From contig MGXZ01000016.1 of NCBI GenBank assembly GCA_001802455.1, positions 124,001-188,000 of the forward strand: a stretch of 64,000 bases of DNA. Reading direction: 5' to 3'. The position numbers and the translations under genes are program-made. The notes beneath the pieces are model-generated. The model saw only the letters and a list, made by a program, of their open reading frames with translations, searched no databases and was not told the origin of the DNA. Below are positions 20,441-29,615 of the stretch, piece by piece. Within the stretch, counting starts at the first letter, position 1. Every line of letters begins with the position of its first letter. This DNA comes from Gammaproteobacteria bacterium RIFCSPHIGHO2_12_FULL_39_24 (lineage in GTDB: Bacteria; Pseudomonadota; Gammaproteobacteria; Coxiellales; Coxiellaceae).

Positions 20441-20980
20441 CTATTGTTGCAATTTCCTCAGCAACGGCAACACTTCATATTGTAATATTTCAGGCGTAAT
20501 GGGGCCTGTGATTTTATCTCGAATCACGCCGCGCTGATCAATCACAAAAGTTTCCGGCGTACCGTAGACACCAAAATTAATTCCCACATCACCCGTTTTA
20601 TCATCAATGACAGCAAAATAAGGATTCCCTGCTTCTTTTAAATAATGCAGCACATCTCTTTTTTTATCTTTAAAGGCAATGCCAACCAATTGTACGGCGG
20701 AATCGACTTGTTTTAATTTCATTAATTGCGGATGCTCAACATGACAAGACATGCACCATGTCGCAAAAATATTTAACACCGACACTTGATGCGAAAATAT
20801 TTTTTCAGTAATCATTTTTTTTGCATCAAATACAGAGGCTACTGAAAATTCAGGAACCGATTTACCAACCAAAGGTGATGGAATATGATGCGGATCAATT
20901 CGCAAACCACGCCAAAGAAAAAAAACAAACAATAAAAAAATAATAAATGGCAGTGTATATTTCGTTTTATCTATATTCAT
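20441..20980 (-). CDS. ccmG: CcmG/DsbE, thiol:disulfide oxidoreductase
   Basis: CcmG reduces apocytochrome c or CcmH in the periplasm. ATG 20980 gives a 179-residue protein with an N-terminal membrane anchor (about 8-24) and a thioredoxin fold with active site WCMSC, preceded by NIFATWC and followed by a YGTPETFVID motif with the cis-proline region. The longer frame upstream would read through the end of ccmF and is rejected. The stop is one base from the ccmH start. Confidence 0.92.
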   Translation of the reverse strand: MNIDKTKYTLPFIIFLLFVFFLWRGLRIDPHHIPSPLVGKSVPEFSVASVFDAKKMITEKIFSHQVSVLNIFATWCMSCHVEHPQLMKLKQVDSAVQLVGIAFKDKKRDVLHYLKEAGNPYFAVIDDKTGDVGINFGVYGTPETFVIDQRGVIRDKITGPITPEILQYEVLPLLRKLQQ

Positions 20981-20982
20981 CC

Positions 20983-22665
20983 TTACACTCCCGCTAGCGC
21001 CAACAACCCACCCAACGCCATCAACACACCACCCGCCCACACCCAACGAATAAATGGTTTGACACTGATTCGCATGATCCACTCATTTTTTGAATCTGGC
21101 ATTCCCAGTGCTACCAAAAAATCACGAAAAATGCCAACATGGCTATCCGATTTTGGCAATAACACGCGGCTCTCAAAAAATTCTCTCAGTTGCGGGTGTA
21201 CCAATCCAATCACTTTATTATTTTTTCGAATTTCAACAGTCGCTTGAAAAGCAATATAATCTGACGCACGCAATTGAGAAATGTTTTTTAAAGTAAAATG
21301 ATATTGTCCGATCGACTCACGATCACCCACTTTCATCACCACTTGTTTTTCTTGGCTGAATACTGCTGAAAAAATAATCCCGCACGCCAATACCAATACA
21401 CCTACGTGTGACACCATCATCGCTTTATTTTTTATTTTTATCGTCAATATAATAAAAAATAATATTAAAATAAAAATCGGCAGCAGCACAATATTAAAAT
21501 ACGGTGCACCCACTGAAATTTTTCCCAGACCCAACACTTCAATGATCAACGGATATAAGGTTCCCAACAAAATGATTAGCATGGCAATAAACAATAAAAT
21601 ATTATTCACTAAAATCAGCGAATCACGAGATTTTATATTGATTTTTTCAGTCGATTTAAAATATTTTGCACGCAACGCAAATAACAATAATGCACAACCA
21701 ATTAAAATAATAATCACGCGCAACAAAAATAAACCGCGCGTGGGATCGTCTGAAAAGGTGTGCACTGAAATCAAAATACCTGAACGCACTAAAAAAGTAC
21801 CTAACAAACTCAATGCAAAAACACAGAGCGATAAAAAAACAGCCCACGCTTGAAAATGATGGTTGCGTTCAACAACCGTTAAAATATGCAATAATGCAGT
21901 GCCCACTAACCACGGCATCAGTGATGCATTTTCAACGGGATCCCAAAACCAAAAACCACCCCACCCCAATTCGCGATACGACCACCAACTACCCAACACA
22001 ATTCCTAACGTTAAAAAACACCACGCAATCAATACCCATGGTTTTGTCCATTTTGCCCATTGCGAATTAAATTCTTTGCACCACAGTGATGTAATTGCAA
22101 ATGCAAATACAACAGAAAATCCAACATAACCCATATATAAAATGGGTGGATGAATTGCTAACCCCGCATCTTGCAAAATAGGATTTAAATCTCCGCCTGA
22201 TAATGACGCGGGAAGTTGAATAATAAATGGATTAGCATGATAAAATAAAAATGCATAAAACGCGCAGGAAATAATTCCCATCACCATCAAAACACGTGAT
22301 ACCACTTCAAGTGGGATATGACGCGAAAAAATAGCCACTGCAGCAGACCACAGTGATAAAATAAAAATCCACAGCAACCAAGATCCTGCATGCGCACTCC
22401 ACACAGCGCAGATTTTATAAATCGTTGGTAAATGCGAATTGGAATGTTGTGATACGTATGGTAATGAAAAATCGTTGTTGATAAATGCGGATATTAAAAT
22501 AAAAAATGATGCAGCCATAAAAAGAAATTGTATGATGGCAAATGGCTTTGATAATTGTTGGCAAAAATTAATTTTTGTATAGAGCCCAACGGTTGAAAAA
22601 AAAATTTGTAGTACTGCAAATAAAAGTGCAAAAACAAGGGTTAAATTTCCCAATTGCGCTAGCAT
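20983..22665 (-). CDS. ccmF: CcmF, haem lyase subunit
   Basis: CcmF forms the cytochrome c synthetase with CcmH and receives haem from CcmE. The 560-residue polytopic protein carries the tryptophan-rich haem-handling motif WGGFWFWDPVENASLMPW near residue 240 and conserved histidines in flanking loops. It is shorter than E. coli CcmF (647); the missing length is mainly in the C-terminal periplasmic part. Its ribosome site (GGGAGCGGGAG) is made of hexamer-repeat sequence. Confidence 0.95.
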   Translation of the reverse strand: MLAQLGNLTLVFALLFAVLQIFFSTVGLYTKINFCQQLSKPFAIIQFLFMAASFFILISAFINNDFSLPYVSQHSNSHLPTIYKICAVWSAHAGSWLLWIFILSLWSAAVAIFSRHIPLEVVSRVLMVMGIISCAFYAFLFYHANPFIIQLPASLSGGDLNPILQDAGLAIHPPILYMGYVGFSVVFAFAITSLWCKEFNSQWAKWTKPWVLIAWCFLTLGIVLGSWWSYRELGWGGFWFWDPVENASLMPWLVGTALLHILTVVERNHHFQAWAVFLSLCVFALSLLGTFLVRSGILISVHTFSDDPTRGLFLLRVIIILIGCALLLFALRAKYFKSTEKINIKSRDSLILVNNILLFIAMLIILLGTLYPLIIEVLGLGKISVGAPYFNIVLLPIFILILFFIILTIKIKNKAMMVSHVGVLVLACGIIFSAVFSQEKQVVMKVGDRESIGQYHFTLKNISQLRASDYIAFQATVEIRKNNKVIGLVHPQLREFFESRVLLPKSDSHVGIFRDFLVALGMPDSKNEWIMRISVKPFIRWVWAGGVLMALGGLLALAGV

Positions 22666-22680
22666 TTCTCCCGCTCCCGT

Positions 22681-23082
22681 TCACACTTTTTTCCCATGAT
22701 AATTCACTCCATGCTTCGCCAATACCTGATCCGCGTAAAACACACCATTATGGTGTAAATATCCCTGCGCCACAACACCTTGCCCAACTCGAAATAATTC
22801 AGGCAACAATCCATCGTAATCGACAACTATTTTTTGATGATGATCCGTTACCGCAAATTCAACATGAGTTGAATGTAGAAAATAATGCATGGAATTGCTC
22901 GCAACAAAACCACCGACTCGAATTAATTGACGTGGGTTTATTATTTGCGTGGATAATTGCGTTGGTGTGTAATATAAACTGATATTTTGTCGTAGTGTGT
23001 ACAAAATCAAACTCACGCTGATTCCGGTAGCAATGAGCATTCCCGTTATTTTAAATAATTTTTTTTTGCGAAATAGGTTCAT
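22681..23082 (-). CDS. ccmE: CcmE, periplasmic haem chaperone
   Basis: CcmE binds haem covalently and hands it to CcmF. The 133-residue protein has an N-terminal membrane anchor (about 10-28), an OB-fold, and the VLAKHGVNY motif in which His124 is the covalent haem ligand and Tyr128 the axial ligand. The flexible tail after this motif is very short (five residues) compared with the long tails of many CcmE proteins. Confidence 0.95.
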   Translation of the reverse strand: MNLFRKKKLFKITGMLIATGISVSLILYTLRQNISLYYTPTQLSTQIINPRQLIRVGGFVASNSMHYFLHSTHVEFAVTDHHQKIVVDYDGLLPELFRVGQGVVAQGYLHHNGVFYADQVLAKHGVNYHGKKV

Positions 23083-23086
23083 GTTG

Positions 23087-23212
23087 TTACTTTGCAGAAA
23101 TCCATAAAAAAAATCCTAACACAAAAAACACAATTCCATACGCACTCCACACGTAAGCACCATTATGCCCCATGTGCAAAAACGTAGAAAATGAAGAAAA
23201 AGCAGCGTGCAT
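23087..23212 (-). CDS. ccmD: CcmD, small haem exporter subunit
   Basis: A 41-codon frame lies between ccmC and ccmE. It encodes a short soluble N-terminus (including FLHMGHNGAYVWSAYG, close to the M-G-x-y-x-x-Y-V-W-x-x-Y-G pattern of CcmD) and a single membrane helix ending WISAK. CcmD helps release holo-CcmE from CcmABC. Size, motif and position in ccmCDE order make the call firm. Confidence 0.9.
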   Translation of the reverse strand: MHAAFSSFSTFLHMGHNGAYVWSAYGIVFFVLGFFLWISAK

Positions 23213-23224
23213 AAAAAATTCCAA

Positions 23225-23902
23225 CTAAGAAAGCTCGCGTGGAAGTATGAGCACAATAAACAACACATAATACAAAAAAAACGCCACACTCATCGCCAAC
23301 AGTGGATATAACATTGCAGGAGCAATAGAAGGTGCGCCGAATTTTAAAATTGATGCTCCTTGATGCAACGTGTTCCACCAATCCACAGAATAATGAACAA
23401 TGGGAATATTAATAAAACCCAGTAAGGTGATCATCGCCGTTGCGTGCGCAGATAATCTTTTTTCGGGGATGAAATGACGAATTAAAATGATGCCGAAATA
23501 AATAAACAATAAAATGAATTCAGACGTTAATCGTGCATCCCAAATCCAAAATGTACCCCACGTCGGTTTTCCCCAAATTGATCCGGTAATTAATGTTAAT
23601 GCGGTAAATACAGCACCCACCGGCGCACTCACTGTTGCAATCACATTAGCAATTTTAATTTTCCAGATTAAATAAATCAGTGAACAAAGTGACATGATTA
23701 CATACACGCTCAACGATTGAATGGCGAGCGGCACATGAATATACAAAATACGATACACATTACCTTGTTGATAATCTGCTGGCGCTAGCACTAAGCCAGA
23801 AAATAAACCGTAGAATAAAAATAAAAAAAAGCAGATTATTATCCGTGATTTGTAGCGCGTTATTCGTTGATTTAAATATTTGGGTGAAATAAAGTGATGC
23901 AT
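23225..23902 (-). CDS. ccmC: CcmC, haem-handling inner-membrane protein
   Basis: CcmC loads haem onto CcmE. The 225-residue protein has six membrane helices and the tryptophan-rich motif WGKPTWGTFWIWDARLT near residue 125, with flanking conserved histidines (YIHVP and VHYSVDWWNTLHQG). ATG 23902 was chosen because GGAG lies 8 bases upstream; upstream in-frame codons would add 15 atypical residues. It restarts the ccm cluster after typA. Confidence 0.93.
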   Translation of the reverse strand: MHHFISPKYLNQRITRYKSRIIICFFLFLFYGLFSGLVLAPADYQQGNVYRILYIHVPLAIQSLSVYVIMSLCSLIYLIWKIKIANVIATVSAPVGAVFTALTLITGSIWGKPTWGTFWIWDARLTSEFILLFIYFGIILIRHFIPEKRLSAHATAMITLLGFINIPIVHYSVDWWNTLHQGASILKFGAPSIAPAMLYPLLAMSVAFFLYYVLFIVLILPRELS

Positions 23903-24001
23903 ATTTAATACTCCATTCATGCAGAATTCGACAGCCGCCATTCTCAATTTTTTATTTTTTCACTCATTCGCTCGCTGGGTGCTATGATGTTTGGAATGGC
24001 G

Positions 24002-25813
24002 TTACTCTTTACTAAATCGCTTCCGATCCACTTCTTTTAAATATTTTTTACGAATGCGAATAGATTTGGGCGTAATTTCCACTAATTCATCATCATCAAT
24101 AAAAGCCAGCGCACGCTCCAATGACATAATCATTGGCGGCGTTAAAATAATATTTTCATCTGAACCCGATGCGCGCATATTCGTTAATTGTTTTTCTTTT
24201 GTTGCGTTCACGACCAAATCATTTTCGCGTGTGTGCAGTCCTACAATCATACCCTCATACACTTCTGTTTGCGGGCCAACAAATAACGAACCCCGTTCTT
24301 GCAAACCATACAATCCAAACGCGCGCGTAATACCCGCGCAGTTACAAATTAACACACCGCGATGACGCGCTTTGATTGCTTTTGTTTTGGCGGGGCCGTA
24401 ATGATCAAACACGTGATGCATCACGCCGGAACCCGATGTTAATGTTAAAAATTTTGTTTGAAAACCAATTAATCCGCGTGTTGGCATGACGTAATCCAAA
24501 CGCACACGCCCTTTTCCATCCGGCATCATGTGTTTTAATTCGGCTTGACGATCGGCTAAATATTGCATGATCGCGCCTTGATCTGACTCTTCCACGTCAA
24601 TAATTAATTGTTCATACGGCTCACACAATACACCATCCATTTCTTTTTGAATCACTTTCGGACGCGATACGGATAATTCGAATCCTTCGCGACGCATGTT
24701 TTCAATTAAAATGGATAAATGTAATTCGCCACGACCAGACACAATATATTCATCGGATGCATCACTTTGCTCAACACGCAATGCCACATTCGCAATTAAT
24801 TCGCGTTCTAATCGTTCACCGATTTGTCTGCTCGTCACATATTTCCCTTCACGTCCTGCAAAAGGTGAGTTATTAACAGAAAATGTCATGCTAACAGTAG
24901 GCTCATCAACCGTTAAAGCGGGTAACGCTTCTGTATGTTCTGGATCACACAATGTGTCAGAAATACGTAAATTATCAACACCGGAAATTGAAATAATATC
25001 ACCTGCTGATGCTGCTTGAATTTCCAGCCGTTCAAATCCAATCGTTTGGAACAATTGCAAAATACGCACGTTTCGTGTTTTTCCCGCCGCATCAATCAAT
25101 GTCACTGGCGTATTGGGTTGGATAGAACCGCGTGATACACGACCAATACCAATCGCGCCAATATAACTCGAGTAATCAATCGCACTGATTTGCATTTGGA
25201 AAGGCGCATTCACATTCACATCAGGCGGCGGCACTTTCCCCACAATCGTTTGAAATAAGAAATCCATATTGTCTGTTTTCTTGGTTGGATCATCAGTTGC
25301 ATAACCTTGTAATGCTGACGTATAAACAATGGGGAAATCCAGCTGTTCGTCGGTGGCATCCAGGCTCACAAATAAATCGAATACTTGATCCACCGCCCAG
25401 TCTGGTCTTGCACCATCACGATCAATTTTATTCACGACCACAATCGGTTTTAGTCCCCATGCAAAAGCTTTTTGTGTCACGAATCGCGTTTGCGGCATCG
25501 GACCATCGACTGCATCCACCAACAACAACACAGAATCCACCATCGACAAAATACGTTCCACTTCGCCGCCAAAATCTGCGTGTCCTGGGGTGTCAACAAT
25601 ATTAATGTGATAATCTTTCCAGGTGATGGCTGTGTTTTTCGCTAAAATCGTAATACCGCGTTCACGTTCTAAATCATTTGAATCCATCATGCGTTCTGAA
25701 ATTTGCGCGCGCGCACCCAGCGTACCGGACTGCTGTAATAATTTATCAACTAACGTAGTTTTGCCGTGGTCGACGTGTGCGATGATGGCGACGTTGCGAA
25801 TGTGACTAACCAT
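24002..25813 (-). CDS. typA: TypA/BipA ribosome-associated GTPase
   Basis: TypA is an EF-G-like translational GTPase involved in ribosome assembly and stress or virulence responses. The 603-residue protein has the G1 motif [10 protein letters not shown]3 [11 protein letters not shown]4 NKID, then EF-G-like domains III and V and the family-specific C-terminal domain. Length is typical. It starts six bases after the ccmB stop, in the same direction, and therefore sits inside the ccm cluster between ccmB and ccmC. Confidence 0.97.
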   Translation of the reverse strand: MVSHIRNVAIIAHVDHGKTTLVDKLLQQSGTLGARAQISERMMDSNDLERERGITILAKNTAITWKDYHINIVDTPGHADFGGEVERILSMVDSVLLLVDAVDGPMPQTRFVTQKAFAWGLKPIVVVNKIDRDGARPDWAVDQVFDLFVSLDATDEQLDFPIVYTSALQGYATDDPTKKTDNMDFLFQTIVGKVPPPDVNVNAPFQMQISAIDYSSYIGAIGIGRVSRGSIQPNTPVTLIDAAGKTRNVRILQLFQTIGFERLEIQAASAGDIISISGVDNLRISDTLCDPEHTEALPALTVDEPTVSMTFSVNNSPFAGREGKYVTSRQIGERLERELIANVALRVEQSDASDEYIVSGRGELHLSILIENMRREGFELSVSRPKVIQKEMDGVLCEPYEQLIIDVEESDQGAIMQYLADRQAELKHMMPDGKGRVRLDYVMPTRGLIGFQTKFLTLTSGSGVMHHVFDHYGPAKTKAIKARHRGVLICNCAGITRAFGLYGLQERGSLFVGPQTEVYEGMIVGLHTRENDLVVNATKEKQLTNMRASGSDENIILTPPMIMSLERALAFIDDDELVEITPKSIRIRKKYLKEVDRKRFSKE

Positions 25814-25819
25814 TTTTTA

Positions 25820-26452
25820 CTAACCGTATGTTATGCCGATGCGCAACGCATACGCGACCACGCTCGAACCGAAAGTCAGCGATAAAATAAGCCATGCGCT
25901 GAGCAAATAAAATTGAAATGACACACCAAAAATTATGATGGGAATATACAGGGGTAGCAAGATAATTGCCAATAATAATCCCGCGCGACGCAACGAAACA
26001 CACACGCTAGCGACAATTGAAGCCTGAACGATCATCACGGGTGTACCTAACATCAAACTGAGCATTAACTTTTGTACAATAAAAACAGGTAAGTTGTACA
26101 GTATTGCTAAAAAAGGCACGAGCAAAATCATGGGTAAAATAAAAAAAATCCAATGCGTTGCTACTTTAACTAAGGCGATTGTCGCAAGTGAATTCGGCTG
26201 AATTAACCATTGATCAAGCGAACCATCGTCATACGCTTCCTGAAACAAATACGGCAGCGATAATAATTGCGCCAACAAAATGGCAATCCACATTATTCCA
26301 ATGCTTAATTGTGACAATACGTGTTGATTATCAGCAATAAAAAAAGGAAATAGCGCACACACTACCATAAAAAATAAAGTCGGCATGCAATAACGCATCG
26401 GACTGCGTTTCAAAAAAATCAATTCTGTCCTAAGTGCGCTGAGGAAAAGCAT
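25820..26452 (-). CDS. ccmB: CcmB, haem exporter permease
   Basis: CcmB is the membrane subunit of the CcmAB ABC complex that releases holo-CcmE. The 210-residue protein has six predicted membrane helices and the conserved FQEAYDDGSLDQWLIQP segment near residue 70 (typical CcmB: F-x-x-D-x-x-D-G-x-L-E/D-Q). It follows ccmA after a 29-bp gap filled by a heptamer array. Confidence 0.93.
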   Translation of the reverse strand: MLFLSALRTELIFLKRSPMRYCMPTLFFMVVCALFPFFIADNQHVLSQLSIGIMWIAILLAQLLSLPYLFQEAYDDGSLDQWLIQPNSLATIALVKVATHWIFFILPMILLVPFLAILYNLPVFIVQKLMLSLMLGTPVMIVQASIVASVCVSLRRAGLLLAIILLPLYIPIIIFGVSFQFYLLSAWLILSLTFGSSVVAYALRIGITYG

Positions 26453-26469
26453 TGTATTGTCCTTAACAC

Positions 26470-26551
26470 AGTTATCAGTTATCAGTTATCAGTTATCCGC
26501 TGATTCAATGGTATCTTCAACACAGATAACGGATACCCGATACCAGATAAC
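26470..26551. repeat. Two opposed heptamer arrays at the 3' end of ccmA
   Basis: Positions 26470-26497 hold four AGTTATC units. Positions 26524-26551 hold four NGATANC units (AGATAAC, GGATACC, CGATACC, AGATAAC) in the opposite orientation. Both blocks overlap the ccmA reading frame; the first also carries its stop codon. Confidence 0.9.
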
Positions 26552-27066
26552 TTATAATGCGTCGCCATCAAAATCATTCCACCGCGATGTAAATGCGATT
26601 GCAGTAATTGTTTGCCTTGTACAATACCATCTGCATCTAAATTCGAAAATGGTTCATCCAAAATCCACAAGGTCGCATTTGATAATTGTAATCGCGCTAA
26701 TGCCACACGTTGTTTTTGTCCTTGCGACAAAGCACCACATGCGGTATTAAGATCATTATCGAGTGACCACGTTTTCAAAACAGAGTTGAATGTATCGTTA
26801 TACGGAAAAAGTAAATTTTCTTTTACGGTTAATGTCGATTGAATAGCGAGAGCATGTCCTAAATAAAACAAAGATTGCTGTGAACAAAAAATTTCTCCTG
26901 ATTCTGGCTGCAATAATCTCGCTGCAATTCGCAACAAACTGGATTTTCCAACACCGTTATCACCAACGACTTGTAACAATTCACCTGGTTTTATTGAAAA
27001 AGAAATATCACGAAATAAAATACGATTATTGCGTACACAAACAATGTTTTTTGCTATGAACGACAT
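26482..27066 (-). CDS. ccmA: CcmA, haem exporter ATPase
   Basis: CcmA is the ATPase of the CcmABCD complex. It has Walker A VGDNGVGKSS (about 34-43), signature LSQGQKQRVALARL and Walker B LWILDEPFSNLD, and ends soon after the H-loop MATHYK. From about residue 172 the C-terminus (LSGIGYPLSV, then NQRITDN-stop) is translated from heptamer repeats in both orientations, so the last 20 or so residues are repeat-derived. At 194 residues it is near normal length. The ATG lies 6 bp from a MITE-like element. Confidence 0.92.
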   Translation of the reverse strand: MSFIAKNIVCVRNNRILFRDISFSIKPGELLQVVGDNGVGKSSLLRIAARLLQPESGEIFCSQQSLFYLGHALAIQSTLTVKENLLFPYNDTFNSVLKTWSLDNDLNTACGALSQGQKQRVALARLQLSNATLWILDEPFSNLDADGIVQGKQLLQSHLHRGGMILMATHYKLSGIGYPLSVLKIPLNQRITDN

Positions 27067-27071
27067 AATAG

Positions 27072-27210
27072 ACTTCTTTCCAAACCTCGATTAATGGACA
27101 ATCTCTTCGAAAAAATTTTCTCGAAATGCTCACATACTAACGTGTATGCTCCGCTTTCTCAAAAATTTTTTCTGTGACATTGTCTCATTACTCAAGGTTT
27201 GGAAAGAAGT
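27072..27210. mobile_element. MITE-like inverted-repeat element (family 2)
   Basis: The 139-bp segment has terminal inverted repeats ACTTCTTTCCAAACCT at the left and its exact complement at the right end, plus further inner pairing (GACAATCTC with a GTGACATTGTCTC part; AAAATTTTCTC with CTCAAAAATTTTT). There is no coding capacity. It fills the whole gap between wecA and ccmA; its right repeat encodes the last seven residues and stop of wecA. Confidence 0.8.
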
Positions 27211-28267
27211 TTAATAGTGACTTGTGTAATATTGTCATGGTAATAAAATACCCTGAAAACACAGCGACAAATAAAAACAATTGCCAAGGTTCACTGACAT
27301 GCATTTCTGCCATCGCAAGACCAATCAAACCCAAGCCCACTGATAAAGCAAAAATAAAAAACGGCACAATCACGGGTCGCGTACCGCGATCCAATAATAA
27401 ATAATGCAGGTGATCGCGGCTTGCTATAAAAGGTGATCGACGTGTCTGCAAGCGATGCGCAATCACGGAAAGCATATCAAACAACGGATAAGCCAACACC
27501 CACAAAATTGTAATAGGATTGAGCGTCAATTGCGTACTGGGATTCGTCAACATTAATTGCGATAAATCCACTGCGAACCACGCAATCACAAATCCCAAAA
27601 ATGTACTACCAGCATCACCCATAAAAATACTGGCGCATTTTTTTGCTGAAAAAGATAAATTAAAAAAAAGAAAAACACACAGCATCGACATCAATAAAAT
27701 TAATAAATACACATTATGCATTTCATGCAATTGATACGAAAGACACGCAAATAAAAATGCTTGCCCCAACACAACCAAACCTGCCAAACCATCTTGTCCA
27801 TCAATCATGTTAATCGCGTTAATAAATCCCAATACTAAAACAATGGTAATCAATAAAGACCACATACCTAAATTAACATTACCAAAAGAAAATAAATTTC
27901 CCAAATGCACAACAGATAAATGCCCCCACTCAATTAATAATAATGTCGCTAAACACTGCCCAATTAATCGTACGCGCGGTGTTAATTCATGAAAATCATC
28001 CATCACACCAATTAAAACTAAAATGCCACTACCTGCTAATAAACTGCGATAATCACTTAACGAAATATTCAAACATAATAATGAAAAACAAAATCCCATA
28101 AATATAGCGATACCGCCGATAAGCGGCACAGGTGCTGCATGTGTTTTACGTCCACCTGGTGTGTCAATTAAACCAATGTGAAGTGCTACGGGTTTTAATA
28201 AATGAATGCAAACATAAGTGGTAAATAATCCCACTAACATACTCATCAAGAATAAAAATAACGTCAT
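27188..28267 (-). CDS. wecA: WecA-like undecaprenyl-phosphate sugar-1-phosphate transferase
   Basis: This polyprenol-phosphate GlcNAc-1-P transferase (WecA/TagO/MraY superfamily) attaches the first sugar phosphate to undecaprenyl phosphate for O-antigen or related polymers. The 359-residue protein has about eleven membrane helices with the motifs GVMDDFHELTPRVRL (Mg2+-binding Asp pair), NAINMIDGQDGLAG and FMGDAGSTFLGF, and a late HLHYLLLDRG histidine motif. The final residues FFPNLE are read from the MITE terminal repeat. Confidence 0.92.
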   Translation of the reverse strand: MTLFLFLMSMLVGLFTTYVCIHLLKPVALHIGLIDTPGGRKTHAAPVPLIGGIAIFMGFCFSLLCLNISLSDYRSLLAGSGILVLIGVMDDFHELTPRVRLIGQCLATLLLIEWGHLSVVHLGNLFSFGNVNLGMWSLLITIVLVLGFINAINMIDGQDGLAGLVVLGQAFLFACLSYQLHEMHNVYLLILLMSMLCVFLFFNLSFSAKKCASIFMGDAGSTFLGFVIAWFAVDLSQLMLTNPSTQLTLNPITILWVLAYPLFDMLSVIAHRLQTRRSPFIASRDHLHYLLLDRGTRPVIVPFFIFALSVGLGLIGLAMAEMHVSEPWQLFLFVAVFSGYFITMTILHKSLLNFFPNLE

Positions 28268-28414
28268 GGGAAATATTGCCTATCAAGAAGGAGTTTCTGG
28301 ACAGAGCGTACACAGCAGAGGAAATTTCACGTACAATTGATTTAGAATGCCAGCAAAATCAACATATTAGAAATATTACTTGCCGTAATACACTCATATC
28401 CAGAAGCACCCATT

Positions 28415-28783
28415 TTACTTGATATTTGGTGCGGTGTTAATAGTTATTCGACCTGGATTATCCGATTCCAATCGTTTTAACCCCTTCACCCCAATACCAT
28501 GCACACTTGCCAAATCTTCCGCTGATTTAAATTGTCCATGCGCGGCGCGATAATTGACAATCGCCTCTGCCTTTTTAGCGCCAATGCCTTTCAATGAGGT
28601 TAATTGTTTTGCATCAGCATGATTAATATCAACAGCTGATGCATCATGCGATTTATTATATGTTCGCACATGATGTGTGTGGTGCGCTTGATGATGAACC
28701 ACCACTGCCTGATCATTTGCATAAGAAAAATGCGGTACAAATAAAATAGATAGTAAGCTCGCGGCAAAGAAAAAAGATCTCAT
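28415..28783 (-). CDS. ComEA-like helix-hairpin-helix DNA-binding protein
   Basis: The 122-residue protein has a signal peptide (about 1-22), a His-rich linker (VVHHQAHHTHHVRT) and a ComEA-type double helix-hairpin-helix domain (DINHADAKQLTSLKGIGAKK and the later LASVHGIGVKGLKRLES). ComEA proteins bind incoming DNA in the periplasm during natural transformation; a single copy with a signal peptide fits that role. ATG 28783 is chosen for its strong AAGGAG site. The His-rich linker suggests metal binding, which is inference. Confidence 0.85.
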   Translation of the reverse strand: MRSFFFAASLLSILFVPHFSYANDQAVVVHHQAHHTHHVRTYNKSHDASAVDINHADAKQLTSLKGIGAKKAEAIVNYRAAHGQFKSAEDLASVHGIGVKGLKRLESDNPGRITINTAPNIK

Positions 28784-28854
28784 GAATTTCTCCTTAAAAT
28801 TAAACAACAAAATCATTTTAAAGAGAAATTTATTTTGAGCAATACCGTATTTTG

Positions 28855-29556
28855 CTAGCAAACATTTTCATGTAGCAATTGTTTCAACACTGCGACAGGG
28901 TCTTTTGCGTGGGTAATCGATCTACCTATCACTAAATAATTTGCGCCATTGTTTAACGCAATCCGCGGTGTCGCTACTCTTTTTTGATCAGCATTGCTAT
29001 CAAACTCAAGACGAATGCCAGGTGTTACTAATAAAAAATCTTTTCCTAATTCTTTTCGCAATAAAAGTGCCTCTTTTGCAGAACAAACCACGCCATCTAA
29101 TTTACATTCTTTTGCAACATGCGCAAAACGCAAAACAGTATTTTCTATAGAATCATGTATTCCCAATAATCTTAAATCACTTTCATCTAAACTGGTTAAT
29201 ACCGTTACGCCAATTAATAAGGGGCGAGATGCAGCGGGAAATGCATTAATCGCATCCCGTGCAGCACACATCATTGCAACTCCACCCGCCACATGCGCAT
29301 TCACCATCCACACACCCAGCTCAGCAGCAGCAGTGCACGCATCAAAAACCGTTTTGGGAATATCATGAAATTTTAAATCGAGAAATACTTTAAATCCTTT
29401 TTGAATTAATTCGCGCACATAATCAGGACCATATTGTGTAAATAAATTTTTTCCGATTTTTAACGCGCCTAATTCAGGAGTGATTTGAGAAATAAAATGA
29501 TCTGTGGATTTTTTATCAGGAAAATCGAGTGCAATAATGATAGGGGAATTTTTCAT
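28855..29556 (-). CDS. pyrF: Orotidine 5'-phosphate decarboxylase PyrF
   Basis: PyrF makes UMP from OMP, the last step of de novo pyrimidine synthesis. The 233-residue TIM barrel has the catalytic motif DLKFHDIPKTV (Lys with the paired Asp) and the phosphate-binding region near TPGIRLE and VIGRSIT. ATG 29556 gives the normal family N-terminus (IIIALDFP). It follows rpsA, but the usual ihfB and lapAB genes are absent from between them; a long hairpin lies there instead. Confidence 0.95.
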   Translation of the reverse strand: MKNSPIIIALDFPDKKSTDHFISQITPELGALKIGKNLFTQYGPDYVRELIQKGFKVFLDLKFHDIPKTVFDACTAAAELGVWMVNAHVAGGVAMMCAARDAINAFPAASRPLLIGVTVLTSLDESDLRLLGIHDSIENTVLRFAHVAKECKLDGVVCSAKEALLLRKELGKDFLLVTPGIRLEFDSNADQKRVATPRIALNNGANYLVIGRSITHAKDPVAVLKQLLHENVC

Positions 29557-29570
29557 GATGGTGTCAGTGT

Positions 29571-29604
29571 GGGTGAGTGTGGGCGATCTTACACACACTC
29601 ACCC
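29571..29604. repeat. 11-bp perfect inverted repeat between rpsA and pyrF
   Basis: GGGTGAGTGTG and its exact complement enclose a 12-base spacer in the 59-bp gap after rpsA. There is no T-run, so it is not a classic terminator. It is built from the same GTGAGT units as the hexamer repeats. It could slow or process the rpsA-pyrF transcript. Confidence 0.6.
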
Positions 29605-29615
29605 GCACACGCTCC

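Noticed and set aside
20981-21082. Longer N-terminus for CcmG
   Set aside because: It reads through the end of ccmF with low-complexity residues unlike CcmG.
23163-23381. 72-codon minus-strand frame covering ccmD
   Set aside because: Cys-rich shadow overlapping ccmC; the true ccmD is the 41-codon frame at 23087-23212.
28784-28861. Longer N-terminus for the ComEA-like protein
   Set aside because: It would remove the signal peptide from the N-terminus; ATG 28783 has a strong AAGGAG site.
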